Assembly (NCBI RefSeq): GCF_002993335.1
Contig: NZ_PVNS01000002.1
Location: 62,001 to 126,000, forward strand
Direction: 5' to 3'
Length of the DNA: 64,000 bases
Source of the DNA: Alkalicoccus urumqiensis
Lineage (GTDB): Bacteria > Bacillota > Bacilli > Bacillales > Salisediminibacteriaceae
In this document: positions 51,580-60,821 of the stretch, piece after piece
Position numbering within the stretch: the first letter of the stretch is position 1
Layout: the number at the start of each line of letters is the position of its first letter
Program-made: the position numbers and the translations under genes
The notes under the pieces: model-generated
Seen by the model: the letters and a program-made list of their open reading frames with translations, nothing else
What the model was told of the DNA's origin: nothing
The model's database searches: none

Positions 51580-52392
51580 TTACAGCATAATTTCGATTTC
51601 TGCCTGATCGTTCAAATCACGCAGCATTTCCTGCTGGATCAACGTGTTTTCAATATCTTCCTTAGCTGCTTCAAACCCTTCTTCTGCAAGAGAGGCATCC
51701 TGAGAGGAGAGGGTGTCGTAGTAACTGCGGACATCTTCTTCGGACACTTCATATTCAGCAAGAACATCCTCCGATTCCATCAGCTGCTCAACGAGTGAAA
51801 CCTGGCGGAGTTCTTCGCGGATCTGATCTTCCGAGTAGTTCAGCGAAGCCATCTGTTCCTGGAACGCCTCTTCTGAGTCAAAGGAGCTGCGGATGGTCTC
51901 GTATTCCTCTTCCACGAATTCTTCATCCGCTTCAATATTCTGTCGTTCTGCTTCCTGTTTCATCAATTCCTGATTGACGATTTGTGCGAGATATTGTTCC
52001 TGCATCTGCGCCATCATCATCTCCATCTGTCCATCTTCCATTTCCTGACTTTGGAATATATCAAAAATTGGACCGAGCTGATTCTGCAGCTGGGAAGCGG
52101 GAATCTCTTCACCATTCACAATAATAGCTGTTTCTTCCGGGTCCATGTTCATTAATTCAGGAAGATCGGCTTCCGTTTCTTCGATTTCTTCTGCGGTGAC
52201 TTCATCCATTTCTTCGGATGTATTGTCCATTTCGAGAGATTCATTTTCCGAAGCCTGTTCTTCTTCCTCTTCTGATGTATTCGTATCCTGCTGTTCTGCT
52301 TCTTCCTCCGCAGTATTGTTTTCATCGTTTCCGCTGCACGCTGCAGCAAAAAGAAGTACGCCGAGGGAGAGGCTCATTGTCCATTTACGCAT
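51580..52392 (-). CDS. SurA N-domain-like lipoprotein
   Basis: A 270-residue exported lipoprotein. The signal peptide ends in LLFAAAC, a lipobox, with the Cys near residue 19. A very acidic linker of about 60 residues (many Glu, Asp and Asn) follows, then a SurA N-terminal-type helical domain (TAIIVNGEEIPASQLQNQL; YLAQIVNQELMKQEA; YEVSEEDVRSYYDT). No parvulin isomerase domain can be seen, so it is likely a chaperone rather than an isomerase. The acidic linker suits a high-salt exterior. Transcribed alone on the minus strand. Confidence 0.85.
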   Translation of the reverse strand: MRKWTMSLSLGVLLFAAACSGNDENNTAEEEAEQQDTNTSEEEEEQASENESLEMDNTSEEMDEVTAEEIEETEADLPELMNMDPEETAIIVNGEEIPASQLQNQLGPIFDIFQSQEMEDGQMEMMMAQMQEQYLAQIVNQELMKQEAERQNIEADEEFVEEEYETIRSSFDSEEAFQEQMASLNYSEDQIREELRQVSLVEQLMESEDVLAEYEVSEEDVRSYYDTLSSQDASLAEEGFEAAKEDIENTLIQQEMLRDLNDQAEIEIML

Positions 52393-52504
52393 GAGGGAGT
52401 TCCTGCCTTTCTTCGTATCTATGATGCTGTATTAATGTACCATACTTGCAGTGTGCACCGCAATTTCCTTCCGTCCGCGGGAGAAGACTTTAGACAGTAT
52501 AAAA

Positions 52505-52528
52505 AGCGCCGGACTGCTGTCCGGCGCT
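52505..52528 (-). terminator. Terminator after serA
   Basis: AGCGCCGGAC and GTCCGGCGCT, a perfect 10-bp stem with a 4-base loop; on the minus strand TTTTTATA follows. Confidence 0.92.
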
Positions 52529-52569
52529 CCGATCGACAGTCCAGGTAAAAAGAGGGCTGACGGGATAGA

Positions 52570-54183
52570 TTATAATTCAATCGAAGTGACGTGAGCGATC
52601 TCGTCAATTTCACTGAACGCCTGAAGAACGTCATCTCCGCATTCTTTATCGGTGGATAGCAGCATAATGGCTTCCCCGCCTTCTTCTTTTCGTCCAACCT
52701 GCATGGTAGCAATGTTGACCCCGTGGGTTCCAAGCAGCTGACCGACTTTACCGATTACTCCCGGGCGGTCATGGTGCCGTACATAAAACGTATGTTTTGC
52801 CGGGGAGAAGTCGAGCTGAAAGCCGTTTATCTGCACGACACGGGGCCCGATCTCAGAGCTGTACGTACCATGAACTTCCAGGGAGCTGCTCTCTCCCGTA
52901 ACTTTCACTTTCACAAAATTGGCGTAGCCTTTTGACTCTGATTCATGTTTTTCGGAAACCTCGACATCGCGCTCTTTTGCAATAACTCCAGCATTTACTT
53001 CGTTTACGTAGTCATCAATGCGGTGCCGGAAAAATCCTGCGAGCAGGCTGCGGCTGAATAACCCGGTTTCCTGGTGGGAAATTTCTCCTGCGTAGCTGAT
53101 CTCCACCTGACCCGCAGGTTCCTTGAAAAGCTGGGAGGCGATCGCTCCGAGTGTTTTCGTCAAACTTGTAAACGGAGAGAATTTCTCAAATGCATCCTGA
53201 TCCAGATAAGGCAGGTTCAATGCATGCGGAGCAGGGTTTCCCTGGAGGTAGTCGAGAACTTCCTGAGAAACAGATTCAGCCACGTTCTGCTGTGCTTCGG
53301 ATGTTGAAGCAGCAATGTGCGGCGTGGTAATGACCTGAGGAAGAGAGCTTAGCGGGTGGTTGGCTGCGGGCTCTTCTTCGAATACATCGATCGCAGCGCC
53401 GCGCACATGGCCATCTTGTACGGCATCATACAGCGCACTCTCATCGATAATTCCGCCTCTGGCACAGTTAATGATAAACACACCGGGTTTTGTCTGCTTT
53501 AATGTCTTTTCATTCAAAAGCCCTTTTGTATCTTTTGTAAGCGGCGTGTGTACCGTTAAAATATCCGACTGCTCGAGTATTTCATCGAGAGAAACTGCCG
53601 TAACATGATTTTTCTCTGCCCGGCTCTGCGTCAGAAACGGATCGAAGGCAAGGACGTTCATACGGAATGCACGCGCACGCTGTGCAAGTTCTGCTCCGAT
53701 CCTGCCGAAACCGACGATACCGAGCGTTTTTCCATAAAGTTCCGCGCCCTGATACTTCTTCCGGTCCCAGCGGCCTTCCTGCATGGATCTGCTGGCCTGA
53801 GGTATATTTCTGGCAAGAGAGGCGATCATGGCAAATGTATGTTCCGCAGTGGAAATCGTATTTCCATCCGGAGCGTTAATGACGACTACACCATGTGCGG
53901 TTGCAGCCTCCATATCAACATTATCTACACCAACACCGGCCCGTCCGATGATCTTCAGGTTCGGCAGTTTATCGAGTACTTCTGAGGTAACCGTTGTAGC
54001 ACTGCGGATTAAAAGTGCGTCCACTTCCTCGAGAGGAATGGTTGCTTCGTCAATTTTCTCACGGACTACGTTCACTTCTGAACTTTCGAGAATAGGCTTA
54101 AGACCATCCTCGCTCATGGCATCAGCCACCAGTACGGTATATGTCCCGCTCTGCTTCTTCACAGGCTGTACAGCTTGCACCAT
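52570..54183 (-). CDS. serA: D-3-phosphoglycerate dehydrogenase
   Basis: A 537-residue enzyme for the first step of serine synthesis. The Rossmann domain has GIVGFGRIG; catalytic Arg, Glu and His lie in [16 protein letters not shown] and TPHIAAST. An intervening domain and a C-terminal ACT domain (about 465-537, [23 protein letters not shown]-type) follow, the latter for serine feedback. The ATG chosen has GGTGGGG nine bases upstream; GTG and ATG starts a few codons earlier are possible. Confidence 0.95.
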   Translation of the reverse strand: MVQAVQPVKKQSGTYTVLVADAMSEDGLKPILESSEVNVVREKIDEATIPLEEVDALLIRSATTVTSEVLDKLPNLKIIGRAGVGVDNVDMEAATAHGVVVINAPDGNTISTAEHTFAMIASLARNIPQASRSMQEGRWDRKKYQGAELYGKTLGIVGFGRIGAELAQRARAFRMNVLAFDPFLTQSRAEKNHVTAVSLDEILEQSDILTVHTPLTKDTKGLLNEKTLKQTKPGVFIINCARGGIIDESALYDAVQDGHVRGAAIDVFEEEPAANHPLSSLPQVITTPHIAASTSEAQQNVAESVSQEVLDYLQGNPAPHALNLPYLDQDAFEKFSPFTSLTKTLGAIASQLFKEPAGQVEISYAGEISHQETGLFSRSLLAGFFRHRIDDYVNEVNAGVIAKERDVEVSEKHESESKGYANFVKVKVTGESSSLEVHGTYSSEIGPRVVQINGFQLDFSPAKHTFYVRHHDRPGVIGKVGQLLGTHGVNIATMQVGRKEEGGEAIMLLSTDKECGDDVLQAFSEIDEIAHVTSIEL

Positions 54184-54302
54184 CTTTAACATCCCCACCT
54201 TTTCCTACTTGATTTTCTTATACTAACATGAAATAAGAAGAAAGTGGGTGTATCCGCTCAAAAACCAAAAGTTTTTTTCAGGAGGACGAAGTAGTCTGAC
54301 AT

Positions 54303-54316
54303 CGTATGCGCTTACA
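54303..54316 (-). promoter_or_regulatory. cre-like site upstream of serA
   Basis: On the minus strand TGTAAGCGCATACG agrees with the cre consensus at 12 of 14 positions. It lies about 120 bases before the serA start. Only suggestive. Confidence 0.3.
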
Positions 54317-54401
54317 TATCCAATTATTATGAAAATGCTGAAGAGAGAAGGGTGGAAGCGGCTAATAAATCTCGGCGGATTCAGTGAACGACATAAAATA
54401 A

Positions 54402-54625
54402 ACCAGGCAGAAACTGCCTGGTCTTAAAAGAAAAGAGAGGTTTGTTGAATAGGTTCCCGCTTTCTGCCTGCACCTGCAGCCGTGCAAACAGCGCCCGGCT
54501 GGAAGACAAGCCCACGCAGGCTTCTGCCGAAAAGTGGAGAAGCTCTATCAACAGAAACAAACGGTACATGGAACAGAACACTGAAATGCCGCAGCCCTTG
54601 GCATAGCTGCTCGAAAGAGGCTTTG
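54402..54625 (-). ncRNA. Candidate structured small RNA
   Basis: The 490-base gap between serA and fer has no convincing gene. On its minus strand a TATAAA -10-like element follows the fer terminator, and a strong terminator (ACCAGGCAG/CTGCCTGGT, then TTTATTTTAT) ends the stretch. Between them are nested complementary segments: GCCTGC with GCAGGC, AGCCG with CGGCT, TGTTGA-TAG with CTA-T-TCAACA, and GCAGC with GCTGC, leaving a large internal bubble, a layout reminiscent of 6S RNA. I could not match it to a known class. A 66-residue open frame overlaps but has no ribosome site. Confidence 0.35.
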
Positions 54626-54654
54626 AATTTTATACATTCTTACCCTATAAAAAA

Positions 54655-54676
54655 AGACCGGAGAAACCTCCGGTCT
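54655..54676 (-). terminator. Terminator after fer
   Basis: AGACCGGAG and CTCCGGTCT, a perfect 9-bp stem; on the minus strand seven T residues follow. Confidence 0.93.
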
Positions 54677-54686
54677 AAAAGGGGTA

Positions 54687-54995
<309 letters not shown>

Positions 54996-55078
54996 CTACT
55001 CTTTTACTGTCGGTTTTTCAACAGCGGCCGCACTCAATATGATAGAATAAAACCAGTATTTGAGAGGAGGACGTCAAG

Positions 55079-56125
55079 ATGGACAGGCTGCTTCTTCATA
55101 TTTTTATGCACATGAATGGACAGCGGTCCATCAGCGGTCCGGTACATATTTTAAAAGGGAAGCGCTCTTCCCAGACCATTCAGGATATTCATCTGTTCCG
55201 GCTCCACAAGTGGGCCGGACTGCTTCGTCATACGTCTTATGGAACGCTGTGGGAACAGGCGCAGCGGCTTCGGGATCAAGGATTTATTGAGCCCATCAGC
55301 AGTACAGTGGACAGCGTAACGCAGTCAGGCCTGGATGCAGAATCAGTCAGCAGGAAAGTGTTTGAGAACGTTCGATTATCAGGATGGAAATATGAATGGG
55401 AAGGGCACACAGATGACTGCTGGCGTACACTGAACCTTCTCATTCAAACGGCATCACACCTGAAAGCAGGGCGGAAACAGTTTATTCCTGTATATGCTGA
55501 TACTACTGCTAAGCAGAATGTCCGCTCACTTTTTAGGGAGGCTTCTGCAGAACAGATTGCCGAAGGACTGTACGAATGGCTTTACAGGGAACTGTTGAAA
55601 CGCTCCCGGAGTGATGCGGAGCTTTTTACTGACAGTTTATCCGGTCCGGACCGGAGCGGAAAGACCCTGGGACAGATGACTTCTTCCGGAGAAGTGCCCT
55701 TTCATACCTGGCTTCGTTTCCGAAGTATTCTTCATGATTTAATCGAAAGCGGAGGTCCGGAGTCTCCGGAATGTCTTAATACGCTTTTTAAGCAGTGGAA
55801 ACAAAAAAAAGAACTGACCAGGTCTGCTGAAAAAACGAGGGAACTTTTTATGGCAGGGTACGACTTACAGCAGATTGCAGCAGAGCGCCGGCTGAAAGTG
55901 AGTACTATTGAGGATCATTTTGTTGAGATGGCTGCTTCAGATCCTGAATTTCCGGTGGATGTGTACGCGGCAGCGGAATTGCAGCGTGAGATTCTTCAGG
56001 CGGCCTCCACCAGCGGCGGGAGACTGAGGGATATAAGGGAGCGTATTGGTGAGAAAGCAGACTATTTTCAAATACGTCTCGTACTCTCTTCCAGGACCGG
56101 AAAAGGAGGGACCGCTTATTTATGA
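55079..56125 (+). CDS. ypbB: YpbB family helix-turn-helix protein
   Basis: A 348-residue protein found upstream of recS in bacilli. The N-terminal part is mostly helical; residues about 255-320 (SAEKTRELFMAGYDLQQIAAERRLKVSTIEDHFVEMA) form the helicase-associated helix-turn-helix domain otherwise found at the C-terminus of RecQ proteins. The short RecS encoded next lacks that domain, so the two may together act like one RecQ. GAGAGGAGGACG precedes the ATG. Confidence 0.85.
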   Translation: MDRLLLHIFMHMNGQRSISGPVHILKGKRSSQTIQDIHLFRLHKWAGLLRHTSYGTLWEQAQRLRDQGFIEPISSTVDSVTQSGLDAESVSRKVFENVRLSGWKYEWEGHTDDCWRTLNLLIQTASHLKAGRKQFIPVYADTTAKQNVRSLFREASAEQIAEGLYEWLYRELLKRSRSDAELFTDSLSGPDRSGKTLGQMTSSGEVPFHTWLRFRSILHDLIESGGPESPECLNTLFKQWKQKKELTRSAEKTRELFMAGYDLQQIAAERRLKVSTIEDHFVEMAASDPEFPVDVYAAAELQREILQAASTSGGRLRDIRERIGEKADYFQIRLVLSSRTGKGGTAYL

Positions 56126-56129
56126 AGAT

Positions 56130-57599
56130 ATGTTAAAAGATGCAGGATTTACTTCTTTCCGGCCGGGACAGGAGGAGGTCATCCGTTCTGTCATGAAGGG
56201 AGAGGATACGCTCGCTGTACTCCCTACAGGCGGAGGTAAAACGCTCTGCTATGATCTTCCTTCACGAATGCTTCAGGGACTCACAGTGGTAGTGTCCCCG
56301 CTCGTATCACTAATGCAGGATCAAGTGACGCAGCTTCAGTCACAGGGAAGAAGAAGAGTGGAATCATTGACCGGACAGCTCTCTTTTCAGGAGAAAAAAG
56401 ACATTCTTTACCGGCTCCCACAGCTGAATATGCTGTTTCTTTCTCCGGAAATGCTGCAGTCGGAAAGAATAAAAGAACGGTTGAAACAGCTGACAATCTC
56501 CTTATTTGTAGTCGATGAAGCGCACTGCATATCCCAGTGGGGCCATGAATTCCGTCCGGACTACAAAAGCCTCGCCGGGGTGATAGAAGAGCTTCACAGA
56601 CCGGTGGTGCTGGCACTCACCGCCACCGCAACACCACAGGTGGAAGCGGATATAAAAGAACTGCTGAAGCTGAATCATCCGTTTATATACCGCCGCTCTG
56701 TAAACCGCCGGAACATTTTTCTCGAAGCAGTGAAGGTTGAGAACCGGGAAGAGAAATGGGAGCGCCTGGAGCGGGAAATGGAAGCACTGCCGAAGCCGAT
56801 GATTATTTACACCGGCACAAGAAAAGAGGCAGAAGAAGCCGCTGCCAAAGCGGGACGGAATTTCTCAGCTGCGTGCTACCATGCAGGGATGAGCCCTGAG
56901 GAGAGAAGAGCTGTCCAGCTTCAGTTTGTCGAAGGAAGTGTTTCAGTTCTTGCCGCAACGAATGCGTTTGGTATGGGAATTAACAAGAAAGATATCCGCA
57001 GCGTCGTCCACCTGTATCTGCCGCCATCGCTGGAACAGTATGTTCAGGAAACCGGCAGAGCCGGAAGGGACGGCAGCGACAGTATTGCTGTCCTGCTTGC
57101 AGGTCCTGAAGAGGAACGCCTGCAGATGCATCTGATACAGTCTGCTCTTCCGGAAAAAAGCGATTTATTCCGTTATATGCTTCCGGTTTTTCAGCAGCAG
57201 ATTGATTTTCCACATGAGACACTTCCTTTTCCGGAAGTCGTCAATCGAACGGCGGAGCATCATTTTGAGCAGTCCGGCCTGCTTAAAAACGGCCGTTTTC
57301 AACGGGTGCCTGAAAGAGAAGATATCGACCGCCTTGGAAGTATTTACGAAGCGAGGCGCCGGATTAAACTGCGGCAGTTTGAGAAAATGCTCTCTTTTTA
57401 TACGGACACAGAGTGCCTGAGAAAGCAGATCCTCCGCTATTTCCAGGAGGAAGCAGAAGCACAGCAAAACTGCTGCAGTGTCTGCGGTCTCAGACCGGAA
57501 ATAGCCTCCTCACAGCTGTTTTTTTCTAATGAGGAAACAGGGTGGGAAAACCGGCTGATTCAATTATTCTATCCGGAGCGCCGCCATGAAATTACCTGA
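56130..57599 (+). CDS. recS: RecQ-type ATP-dependent DNA helicase RecS
   Basis: A 489-residue superfamily 2 helicase. FTSFRPGQEEVI is motif 0, LPTGGGKTLCY the Walker A, VVDEAHCISQWGHEFRPDY the DEAH and aromatic loop, ALTATATP motif III and QETGRAGRDG motif VI. The C-terminal CSVC-type cysteines suggest the RecQ zinc site; an HRDC domain is absent. The start is uncertain: this ATG lies five bases after the ypbB stop but lacks a good ribosome site, while AAGGAGG lies eight bases before an in-frame ATT a few codons upstream. Confidence 0.9.
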   Translation: MLKDAGFTSFRPGQEEVIRSVMKGEDTLAVLPTGGGKTLCYDLPSRMLQGLTVVVSPLVSLMQDQVTQLQSQGRRRVESLTGQLSFQEKKDILYRLPQLNMLFLSPEMLQSERIKERLKQLTISLFVVDEAHCISQWGHEFRPDYKSLAGVIEELHRPVVLALTATATPQVEADIKELLKLNHPFIYRRSVNRRNIFLEAVKVENREEKWERLEREMEALPKPMIIYTGTRKEAEEAAAKAGRNFSAACYHAGMSPEERRAVQLQFVEGSVSVLAATNAFGMGINKKDIRSVVHLYLPPSLEQYVQETGRAGRDGSDSIAVLLAGPEEERLQMHLIQSALPEKSDLFRYMLPVFQQQIDFPHETLPFPEVVNRTAEHHFEQSGLLKNGRFQRVPEREDIDRLGSIYEARRRIKLRQFEKMLSFYTDTECLRKQILRYFQEEAEAQQNCCSVCGLRPEIASSQLFFSNEETGWENRLIQLFYPERRHEIT

Positions 57600-58179
57600 T
57601 GCCTCTGATTTGAATGACCGGGAACTTCAGTTAAATGTCGTCGTTACCCAGGTGTTGTTTTTAACTGTCGCAGCCGTGGGGGCATGGTTGTTTTTCGGGG
57701 ATGCGTTCCACCCATTCAGCCAGTGGAATTTTTCCCGGGCAGCGCTTTTTACCGGAGCAGTCCTTGCAGCAGCTGTGCTGGTGTTTGAGCTGATACTTTG
57801 GTTCATTGTCCCGCGCAGGTGGTTCGACGACGGCGGAATCAATATTCGTGTGTTTAGAAACATGCCCTGGCCTGCACTGGCTGCAGTGTGCTTTCTCGTA
57901 GCATTTGCAGAAGAAGTGCTGTTCCGCGGTGTTCTTCAGGAACAGTTTGGTCTTCTGGCTGCATCACTTCTTTTTGCATTGATGCATTTCCGTTATGCTT
58001 CAAAACCGTTTTTATTATTTGTCGTCGTTCTTATCAGCGTCAGTATCGGTGTTGTTTATGAATGGAGTGGAAGTCTTGCGGCAGTTGTGACCGCACATTT
58101 CATCATCGATCTCGTTCTTGCCGGAATCATCCGGCTCCGGCTCACGGAAATAACTACTGGAGGTGACCTTCATGGATGA
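57586..58179 (+). CDS. CPBP (Abi) family intramembrane protease, YpbD-like
   Basis: A 197-residue protein with about six membrane helices. The CPBP motifs are AEEVLFRGVL (EExxxR), FALMHF and TAHFIIDL, which form the metal or active site of the CAAX-protease-like fold. The substrate is not known. It overlaps recS by 14 bases and the next gene by eight, so it belongs to the ypbB-recS operon as in B. subtilis. Confidence 0.88.
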   Translation: MKLPDASDLNDRELQLNVVVTQVLFLTVAAVGAWLFFGDAFHPFSQWNFSRAALFTGAVLAAAVLVFELILWFIVPRRWFDDGGINIRVFRNMPWPALAAVCFLVAFAEEVLFRGVLQEQFGLLAASLLFALMHFRYASKPFLLFVVVLISVSIGVVYEWSGSLAAVVTAHFIIDLVLAGIIRLRLTEITTGGDLHG

Positions 58180-58351
58180 GCAGGAAGAAGAAAAACTGCC
58201 TTCGCGTATGGAACGGAGCAGAAAATCAAAAAAGAAGAAAAAGCATAAAGCCAAACCGGAATTTCCGCTTGTACGTATCTGGCTGATCCTCTTTTTTGTG
58301 CTTATTTTCGGTATCCTTCTTTATCCATTCTGGTTTCCGGCAATATACTAA
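58172..58351 (+). CDS. Small single-span membrane protein (short YpbE-like)
   Basis: A 59-residue protein: acidic start (MDEQEEEKLPS), a strongly basic stretch (RKSKKKKKHKAK), then one membrane helix (WLILFFVLIFGILLYPFWF). CTGGAGGTGA precedes the ATG. In B. subtilis this place holds ypbE, which has a similar basic segment and membrane helix but continues into an outer LysM domain. Here the protein stops right after the helix. Confidence 0.7.
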   Translation: MDEQEEEKLPSRMERSRKSKKKKKHKAKPEFPLVRIWLILFFVLIFGILLYPFWFPAIY

Positions 58352-58372
58352 TTATGGAAAGGGGTCTGACAA

Positions 58373-60046
58373 ATGACAGCCTACAAATCGGATATTGAAA
58401 TTGCACAGGAAGCAGTATTAAAGCCTGTTATGCAGCTTGGTAAAGAAATGGGCATCGACCCGGATATTCTTGAGCCATATGGTCATTTTAAGGCGAAAGT
58501 ACCTCTCGAGGCTGTAAAGCCGGAGGAAGAAAGAGGAAAAATTATCCTTGTAACGTCTCTGAACCCAACTCCCGCAGGAGAAGGAAAATCCACGGTTACC
58601 GTTGGACTTGGTCAGGCGCTGAATGCGATCGGCAGAAAAGCTGTCGTTGCTCTGCGCGAACCCTCCCTGGGGCCGACAATGGGGTTGAAAGGGGGAGCAT
58701 GCGGCGGCGGAAAAAGCCAGGTTGTACCGATGGAGGATATTAACCTTCATTTCACCGGCGATCTTCATGCCATAACGAGCGCCCATAATACGCTGGCTGC
58801 ACTTGTGGATAACCACATCCACCGGGGAAATGAGCTGGACCTTGATATCCGGAAAGGGACCTGGAAACGGGTACTGGACATTAACGACCGTTCTCTCCGT
58901 AACATTGTAGCCGGCCTTGGTGGAAGACTGCACGGCGTGCCGCATGAAACCGGGTTTGACATTACGGTGGCTTCTGAAATTATGGCCGTTCTCTGTCTCG
59001 CTGATGGAGTGGCTGACTTAAAAGACAGGCTGCGGCGGATGATCATCGGCTATAATTCCTCCGGTAAGCCCGTCACGTGCGGCGACTTAAAAGCTGAGGG
59101 GGCGCTGGCACTTCTTCTCCGCGAAGCAGTAAAGCCGAACCTCGTTCAAACTTTGGAGAATACGCCTGCGTTTGTCCATGGAGGACCGTTTGCAAACATC
59201 GCGCATGGGTGCAACAGTCTTGCTGCAACGAAAATGGCCGCGTCCTACGGAGAATTTGCTGTAACTGAATCGGGTTTCGGAGCGGATCTCGGCGCAGAAA
59301 AATTTTTCCATATAAAAGCAGAAGCCGGTGGTTTTTCTCCTTCCGCTGTCGTTCTGGTAGCAACCGTCCGCGCATTGAAAATGCACGGCGGAAGGGCAAA
59401 AGACGATTTAAAAACCGAAGACCTTGAAGCGCTGGAAAAAGGATTGGAAAATCTGGAAAAACATCTGGAAACGATTCATGCTTTCGGCGTGCCGGTCGTT
59501 GTTGCTGTAAATGCATTTGTACACGACACGAAAGCAGAAACAGACCGGGTCCTTTCCTTCTGCAGAGACAAAGGTGTGCCGGCAGAAACGGCAGAAGTCT
59601 GGGAGCATGGAGGAGCTGGAGGCACAGCTCTTGCCAAAGCAGCAGCAAAAGCAGCCGACGCTTTCGACGGATATCATACGCCGCTTTATGACAAAAAGAT
59701 TCCTGTAAAAGATAAAATCCGGCGGATCGTTCAGGAGGTTTATGGAGCAGAGGGCGTCGATTTTTCCAAAGAGGCACGTAATATGCTTGAAACCATCCGG
59801 CAGGAAGGCCTGGAAGAACTTCCTGTCTGCATGGCGAAAACGCAGTATTCGCTGAGTGATGATCCATCAAAATTAGGCCGTCCTCGCGGTTTTAGAATTA
59901 CAGTCAGAGAACTGCGCATTTCCAGAGGGGCGGGCTTTATTGTTGCATTGACGGGTAGTGTAATGACGATGCCCGGTCTCCCGGAAAAACCGGCGGCGAT
60001 GGAAATGGATGTGCTGGATGATGGCCGTGCGGCTGGTCTTTTCTAG
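58373..60046 (+). CDS. fhs: Formate-tetrahydrofolate ligase
   Basis: A 557-residue enzyme that makes 10-formyl-THF from formate, THF and ATP. The nucleotide loop is NPTPAGEGKSTVTVGL, and REPSLGPTMGLKGGACGGG is a family signature. GGAAAGGGG precedes the ATG. Its end overlaps the ypbG frame by 38 bases. In B. subtilis the ypb cluster has no such gene, so this looks like an insertion into the conserved cluster. Confidence 0.96.
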   Translation: MTAYKSDIEIAQEAVLKPVMQLGKEMGIDPDILEPYGHFKAKVPLEAVKPEEERGKIILVTSLNPTPAGEGKSTVTVGLGQALNAIGRKAVVALREPSLGPTMGLKGGACGGGKSQVVPMEDINLHFTGDLHAITSAHNTLAALVDNHIHRGNELDLDIRKGTWKRVLDINDRSLRNIVAGLGGRLHGVPHETGFDITVASEIMAVLCLADGVADLKDRLRRMIIGYNSSGKPVTCGDLKAEGALALLLREAVKPNLVQTLENTPAFVHGGPFANIAHGCNSLAATKMAASYGEFAVTESGFGADLGAEKFFHIKAEAGGFSPSAVVLVATVRALKMHGGRAKDDLKTEDLEALEKGLENLEKHLETIHAFGVPVVVAVNAFVHDTKAETDRVLSFCRDKGVPAETAEVWEHGGAGGTALAKAAAKAADAFDGYHTPLYDKKIPVKDKIRRIVQEVYGAEGVDFSKEARNMLETIRQEGLEELPVCMAKTQYSLSDDPSKLGRPRGFRITVRELRISRGAGFIVALTGSVMTMPGLPEKPAAMEMDVLDDGRAAGLF

Positions 60047-60743
60047 TCTGCTGCTTCTTTCACTGCTGATTCTGAAAGATACGATCCCTGTGCGTAAAAA
60101 GCATACCACCATAAAGGTGGATGGGTTAAAGCGCAGGGTGGACCTTGTGTTTATAAGCGACCTTCATGGGCGGAGGCTCCGTGAACATCATCTGCCTGCC
60201 GGCAGGGTGGATGCTGTCTTAGTGGGAGGGGACATTCAGGATAAGCGGTGCCCGCTGAGGAATGTGAAAGAAAACGTCCATCAGATGCGAAGAATCGGCA
60301 GTGTCTTCGCTGTTTTTGGCAACCATGATTACCCTTCCGAAGCCGAACTGAGAAATGTATATGAAGAGAACGGAGCCCACCTTCTGGATAATGAAGCTGT
60401 TGATATGGATAGCTGGATTCTTGCCGGTGCCGGCGATTCTACATCAAATAGAGATCATCTCTCTGTTCTTTGTACCAGTCATCCCACGGTCCTGTTAACG
60501 CACAATCCCGACCTTATTAATCGGATGAAACAAAGAGACGACTTCTGTCTCATGCTTTCCGGACATACACATGGGGGGCAGATCCGCTTTGGGCCTTTCG
60601 GTATTGCAGAAAAGGGGAAAGTGACACGGAGAAAAGGGCTCCCTCTCATTATTTCCAATGGGTTTGGTACAACCGGCGTCCCCGTGCGGTTCGGAGCCCC
60701 GCCTGAAATTCACCGGATCACGCTCGTGCCGATGGGCCCGTGA
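60009..60743 (+). CDS. Calcineurin-like metallophosphoesterase, YpbG-like
   Basis: A 244-residue phosphoesterase. An N-terminal hydrophobic segment (VFSSLLLLSLLILKD) anchors it; metal motifs are FISDLHG, GGDIQD, FGNHDY, LTHNPD and SGHTHGGQ. The substrate is unknown. The start may be the given ATG or one of the ATGs nine bases on; all lie inside the end of fhs. Position before the gudB region is as in B. subtilis. Confidence 0.88.
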   Translation: MCWMMAVRLVFSSLLLLSLLILKDTIPVRKKHTTIKVDGLKRRVDLVFISDLHGRRLREHHLPAGRVDAVLVGGDIQDKRCPLRNVKENVHQMRRIGSVFAVFGNHDYPSEAELRNVYEENGAHLLDNEAVDMDSWILAGAGDSTSNRDHLSVLCTSHPTVLLTHNPDLINRMKQRDDFCLMLSGHTHGGQIRFGPFGIAEKGKVTRRKGLPLIISNGFGTTGVPVRFGAPPEIHRITLVPMGP

Positions 60744-60821
60744 CTTGCGTAATCGCCGATTGTACTATATTCTTAATGGACGCCCTATGCAATTTCTATA
60801 AATAAGCAGGTGACGAATGTG

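Noticed and set aside
54402-54625. T-box leader or tRNA-like element before serA or fer
   Set aside because: No AGGGTGG-type T-box core and no cloverleaf was found; the direction and terminator fit a free RNA better.
59073-59870. A 265-codon minus-strand frame opposite fhs
   Set aside because: Shadow of a conserved enzyme gene, rich in Leu and Arg with no motif or ribosome site.
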